Shown here one piece after another: positions 5,911-8,167 of a stretch of DNA of 8,167 nucleotides. The stretch lies in the NCBI GenBank assembly GCA_910587945.1, contig CAJUNI010000031.1, forward strand, positions 15,197 through 23,363, read 5' to 3'. This DNA comes from an uncultured Parvibacter sp. (GTDB lineage Bacteria > Actinomycetota > Coriobacteriia > Coriobacteriales > Eggerthellaceae). The notes beneath the pieces were generated by a model. It searched no databases. It was given only the letters and a program-made list of their open reading frames with translations, and was not told the DNA's origin. Every line of letters begins with the position of its first letter. Within the stretch, counting starts at the first letter, position 1. A program made the translations under genes and the position numbers.

Positions 5911-5965
5911 AACCCTCGGCACGCGGATTTTCAGTCCGCTGCTCTACCAACTGAGCTACCCGACC
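5890..5965 (-). tRNA. tRNA-Phe (anticodon GAA)
   Basis: The 76-base minus-strand gene folds as a cloverleaf: acceptor GGTCGGG/TCCGACC (last pair G-U), D arm GCTC/GAGC, anticodon stem GCGGA/TCCGC with loop CTGAAAA giving anticodon GAA, T loop TTCAAGT, discriminator A and an encoded CCA. One oddity is the T stem, GAGGG against CCCCC, which contains an A-C mismatch. The 3' side of that stem lies in the block shared with the neighbouring repeats. A strong promoter lies upstream and a UUCG-capped terminator downstream, so it is a single-gene transcription unit. Confidence 0.97.
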
Positions 5966-6016
5966 ATAGTGCTTTGCGATTCGCTGAAAAGATTCTGCGC
6001 CGTAAAGCGGGTTCCT

Positions 6017-6045
6017 ATTGTAGGGGTCATCTCCCGCCCTGACAA
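6017..6045 (-). promoter_or_regulatory. Promoter of tRNA-Phe
   Basis: On the minus strand TTGTCA (6045-6040) and TACAAT (6022-6017) are spaced by 17 bases, each matching five of six consensus bases. The predicted start near 6010 leaves a 5' leader of about 45 bases before the mature tRNA, to be removed by RNase P. Confidence 0.7.
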
Positions 6046-6099
6046 GATGGCAATTTCTGAGCGGTGGCGGAAAAGGGCATTTGTTCGCGTTTCGTTGTC

Positions 6100-6669
6100 T
6101 TAAAACGTCGCTTGGGCCATTACCTGCAAGCCGAGCACAATCCACGCCGCTACCGCGAGCGGCGGACCAAAGGGCACATCCCGCGAAAGAAACTGGCGAC
6201 GATACTCCCCTCTTACATCCCCTGAATCTGTAGACGGCGCAAACACCGGGAGAAACCCTATGACCACCGCAAGAACACAGGCGATAACCAAGCACACCAG
6301 CCCTGCTAAAGGACCCAGGTAGAGGCCAATGAGGGTCATGAGTTTTATGTCGCCCCCGCCCATGGCTTGGCGATGGGTCGCAGCTTCAAAGGCTGTCACC
6401 ATAATCAACAAGCCGCCGCCGAGTACCAGTGCTCCCACTACACCATCGGAAAGCGTAATACCCGTCAAAGGGGCCGCCTCTATGGCCGCAATGCCAAACT
6501 CGGCACCTTCATAGACGCCCCAGAGCCCGAGCCCTAGGCGCCAGAGCACCCAAAGAGCGGCAAGCTCCAAAAGAATCCCATTGGGAATACGACGGCTCTT
6601 AGCATCAATCCACGCAATTACCCCAAGGGCCAGCGCGAATAGAACATAGACCCCAATCGTTAGCTCCAT
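6100..6669 (-). CDS. A24-family prepilin peptidase, peptidase domain only
   Basis: This 189-residue polytopic membrane protein carries both aspartates of the type IV prepilin/preflagellin peptidases: Asp22 in WIDAKSRRIPN and Asp107 in the GxGD-type motif AMGGGDIKL. The PFGPPLA segment (166-172) is also typical. Hydrophobic segments lie at about 3-21, 31-50, 76-97, 110-140 (probably two) and 168-187. It lacks the N-terminal cysteine-rich methylation domain of full-length PilD (about 290 residues), so it resembles the shorter CpaA/TadV type. It should cut leader peptides from prepilin-like proteins at the membrane. No pilin or secretion ATPase is in the window, so its substrate lies elsewhere. 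It follows the radical SAM gene by 83 bases on the same strand; the ribosome binding site is AGGGGTG. Confidence 0.9.
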   Translation of the reverse strand: MELTIGVYVLFALALGVIAWIDAKSRRIPNGILLELAALWVLWRLGLGLWGVYEGAEFGIAAIEAAPLTGITLSDGVVGALVLGGGLLIMVTAFEAATHRQAMGGGDIKLMTLIGLYLGPLAGLVCLVIACVLAVVIGFLPVFAPSTDSGDVRGEYRRQFLSRDVPFGPPLAVAAWIVLGLQVMAQATF

Positions 6670-6752
6670 CAGACACCCCTGCCTTATCCCTAAGGACGCC
6701 TTCGGTGCCGACGTCTCGTGGCTTGAACTCTAACCCAACAGCAATCTATGCC

Positions 6753-8096
6753 CTAACCGAACAACAGCGCCTTTTCTTCGCCCGTCAATGCCGCACGGGC
6801 TTGATCCCGAAGGTTGTTTACGCCAATGAAGAACTGGCGCATCATCACCACAGTAAGGTAGCGGCCTTTTGCGGTGAGTGTAAGTTCTTCGTCGTTGTCG
6901 GTGGCAAAGGCGCCGGCTGCCTTCATGAACGCCATCTCGACCGGTAACCCTCGCTCTACCGTGCAGCCAAAATCGCGCTTGAACTCTTGCTTGTCTAAGC
7001 GCAGTCCGAACAGCTGCATCATAAACCGGTAGCGCATACGGTCGTGAAGCGAAAACTCGGTCTTCCCCATCATCGACATACGACCCGCCTCGATGGCTTC
7101 GTTATAGTCTTTCACCGAGAATGTATTCACGTAGAGATTGGATCCCAGGTAGGTAATGCCGCCGGAACCAATGGCGGGATACTCCTCGTAATCCACCACG
7201 TATTCGTCAATCATTGCAGCAGGGCGAACCACTGCCGGAGCGCCGGGCTCGATCAGGACTTCTTCCCCTGAAGCGACACCCGAAACGTCGCTCTCTTGGG
7301 CGGCAGAATCCACAATGGGACGACGATTAAAGGTCCATGCGCTGCCGTGATCAAAGAGGCCGCGCTCCCCTTGGGCTCCCGGAGCCCCGGTATCGACCCT
7401 GGGCATTTCTCCGATAAGCAGTTCGCAAATGATTTCGTAGAACCGCCGCTCACGACCATAATCCACTTTTCCTACGGTGGCAGCAAGCGAGCGCGCTACG
7501 GAAGGAGACGCCATGAGCGGATAGAACGTTGTCTGACTTGCTCCTGAAGCAATAACCGACTCAATATCATGAATGAGAATCTCTTCGGTTTGGGCCGGGA
7601 AGTTGAAGATCATATCGGCGTTCATCGAAACAAAATAGGGCGTCGCCTCAGCAATGCGTTCCATGATTTCTTGGCCGCTTCCGTACTTGTCGTAGCGATC
7701 CATCTGACGCAGCAGGCCATCATCGAAGCTTTGCACGCCCACTGACAGGCGCTGAACACGTCCTTTGAGTTTTTCCAGATAGGAAGGAATCAGATGATTC
7801 GGGTTGGTCTCCGATGACACTTCCTTGATGGAAAAGAGATCGCGCGCCTGATCGATGGTTTCGCAGAGCTCATCAATCATGATGGTAGGTGTGCCACCCC
7901 CGATATAGACACTGTCGAAGTCATAGCCCAAATCCTTCAGCATCTTCATTTCTTTGCGAAGATTCTGGAAATAGGGACGGGCCCGATCCTCATTAAACGG
8001 GAAGCGGTTGAAAGAACAATAGGGGCAGAGACGCTCACAGAACGGCACGTGCATATAAAGCATGTAAGATTGCCCGGGCACCGGTGCCGGCATCAT
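6753..8096 (-). CDS. Radical SAM protein, oxygen-independent coproporphyrinogen III oxidase family (HemN/HemW-like)
   Basis: The protein has the radical SAM cluster motif CxxxCxxC (Cys20, Cys24, Cys27 in PFCERLCPYCSF), which holds a [4Fe-4S] cluster and S-adenosylmethionine. YIGGGTPT (64-71) and RLSVGVQSFDD (116-126) are family hallmarks. Relatives include the porphyrinogen oxidase HemN, the haem chaperone HemW and haem-opening ChuW/HutW; motifs alone do not separate these. Between SAWTFNR (252-258) and DEYVVDYEEY (297-306), normally close together in related proteins as I recall them, is a low-complexity insert of about 38 residues rich in Ala, Glu, Val and Pro. ATG at 8096 or 8093 has AGGA upstream. 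However, the frame stays open upstream to the window edge and reads like protein (RLLSTVVRQC, then NYLKLSPCQET), so the true start may lie beyond 8167. Confidence 0.88.
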   Translation of the reverse strand: MMPAPVPGQSYMLYMHVPFCERLCPYCSFNRFPFNEDRARPYFQNLRKEMKMLKDLGYDFDSVYIGGGTPTIMIDELCETIDQARDLFSIKEVSSETNPNHLIPSYLEKLKGRVQRLSVGVQSFDDGLLRQMDRYDKYGSGQEIMERIAEATPYFVSMNADMIFNFPAQTEEILIHDIESVIASGASQTTFYPLMASPSVARSLAATVGKVDYGRERRFYEIICELLIGEMPRVDTGAPGAQGERGLFDHGSAWTFNRRPIVDSAAQESDVSGVASGEEVLIEPGAPAVVRPAAMIDEYVVDYEEYPAIGSGGITYLGSNLYVNTFSVKDYNEAIEAGRMSMMGKTEFSLHDRMRYRFMMQLFGLRLDKQEFKRDFGCTVERGLPVEMAFMKAAGAFATDNDEELTLTAKGRYLTVVMMRQFFIGVNNLRDQARAALTGEEKALLFG

Positions 8097-8167
8097 AGTT
8101 TCCTGACAAGGCGATAGTTTTAAATAGTTGTCGGTGCACTGGCGAACAACGGTACTCAGCAGACGCT

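Noticed and set aside
5428..6042. Long plus-strand frame through the repeat array, and minus-strand frames with repeated peptide sequence
   Set aside because: They cross tRNA-Phe and the tandem repeats, repeat the same peptide because the DNA repeats, and contain the familiar artefact from translating a tRNA (GDLNPRHADFQSAALPTELP).

Overview
The window looks like bacterial chromosomal DNA of moderate GC content. The gene types (double zinc-ribbon single-pass membrane protein, Coriobacteriia-style radical SAM coproporphyrinogen-oxidase-family protein, P1 peptidase) and codon use suggest an anaerobic actinobacterium of the Coriobacteriia, perhaps Eggerthellaceae. This is an inference from gene style; there is no rRNA here to settle it.

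Layout, left to right. (1) 1-2790, all on the minus strand: glutaminase glsA (1828-2790), then an SRAP/HMCES-type DNA-repair protein (1068-1763), then a 513-base gap (555-1067) with a rho-independent terminator and several inverted repeats, then the start of a GadC-like APC amino acid antiporter that runs off the left edge. Glutaminase plus a GadC-type exchanger is the known pairing for glutamine-dependent acid resistance. (2) 3017-4369, the only plus-strand gene: zinc ribbon, transmembrane helix, beta-rich region, coiled coil and an LprI-like C-terminus. It diverges from glsA and converges on the next gene across a shared hairpin. (3) 4446-5438, minus: a P1-family (DmpA/NylC-like) self-cleaving N-terminal-nucleophile hydrolase. 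(4) 5493-5965: two tandem 178-bp repeats and a partial third copy that runs into an intact tRNA-Phe(GAA) gene. Each copy carries the terminator and the last 21 bases of the tRNA, including CCA. (5) 6100-8096, minus: an A24 prepilin peptidase without a methylase domain, and upstream of it a radical SAM protein of the oxygen-independent coproporphyrinogen oxidase family whose frame stays open to the right edge.

The strongest unexplained signal is the tRNA-Phe-derived array. Between the terminators sit two 132-base segments with tRNA-like ends (5' GGTCCGGTA, 3' CCGACCACCA) but a rearranged, highly self-complementary interior. The real tRNA's T-stem has an A-C mismatch whose C falls inside the duplicated block, which hints that the 3' end was exchanged by recombination, as happens at tRNA attachment sites. 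The leader of the antiporter gene is the second place worth a look: a long imperfect hairpin and a perfect palindrome that overlaps a possible -10 box.
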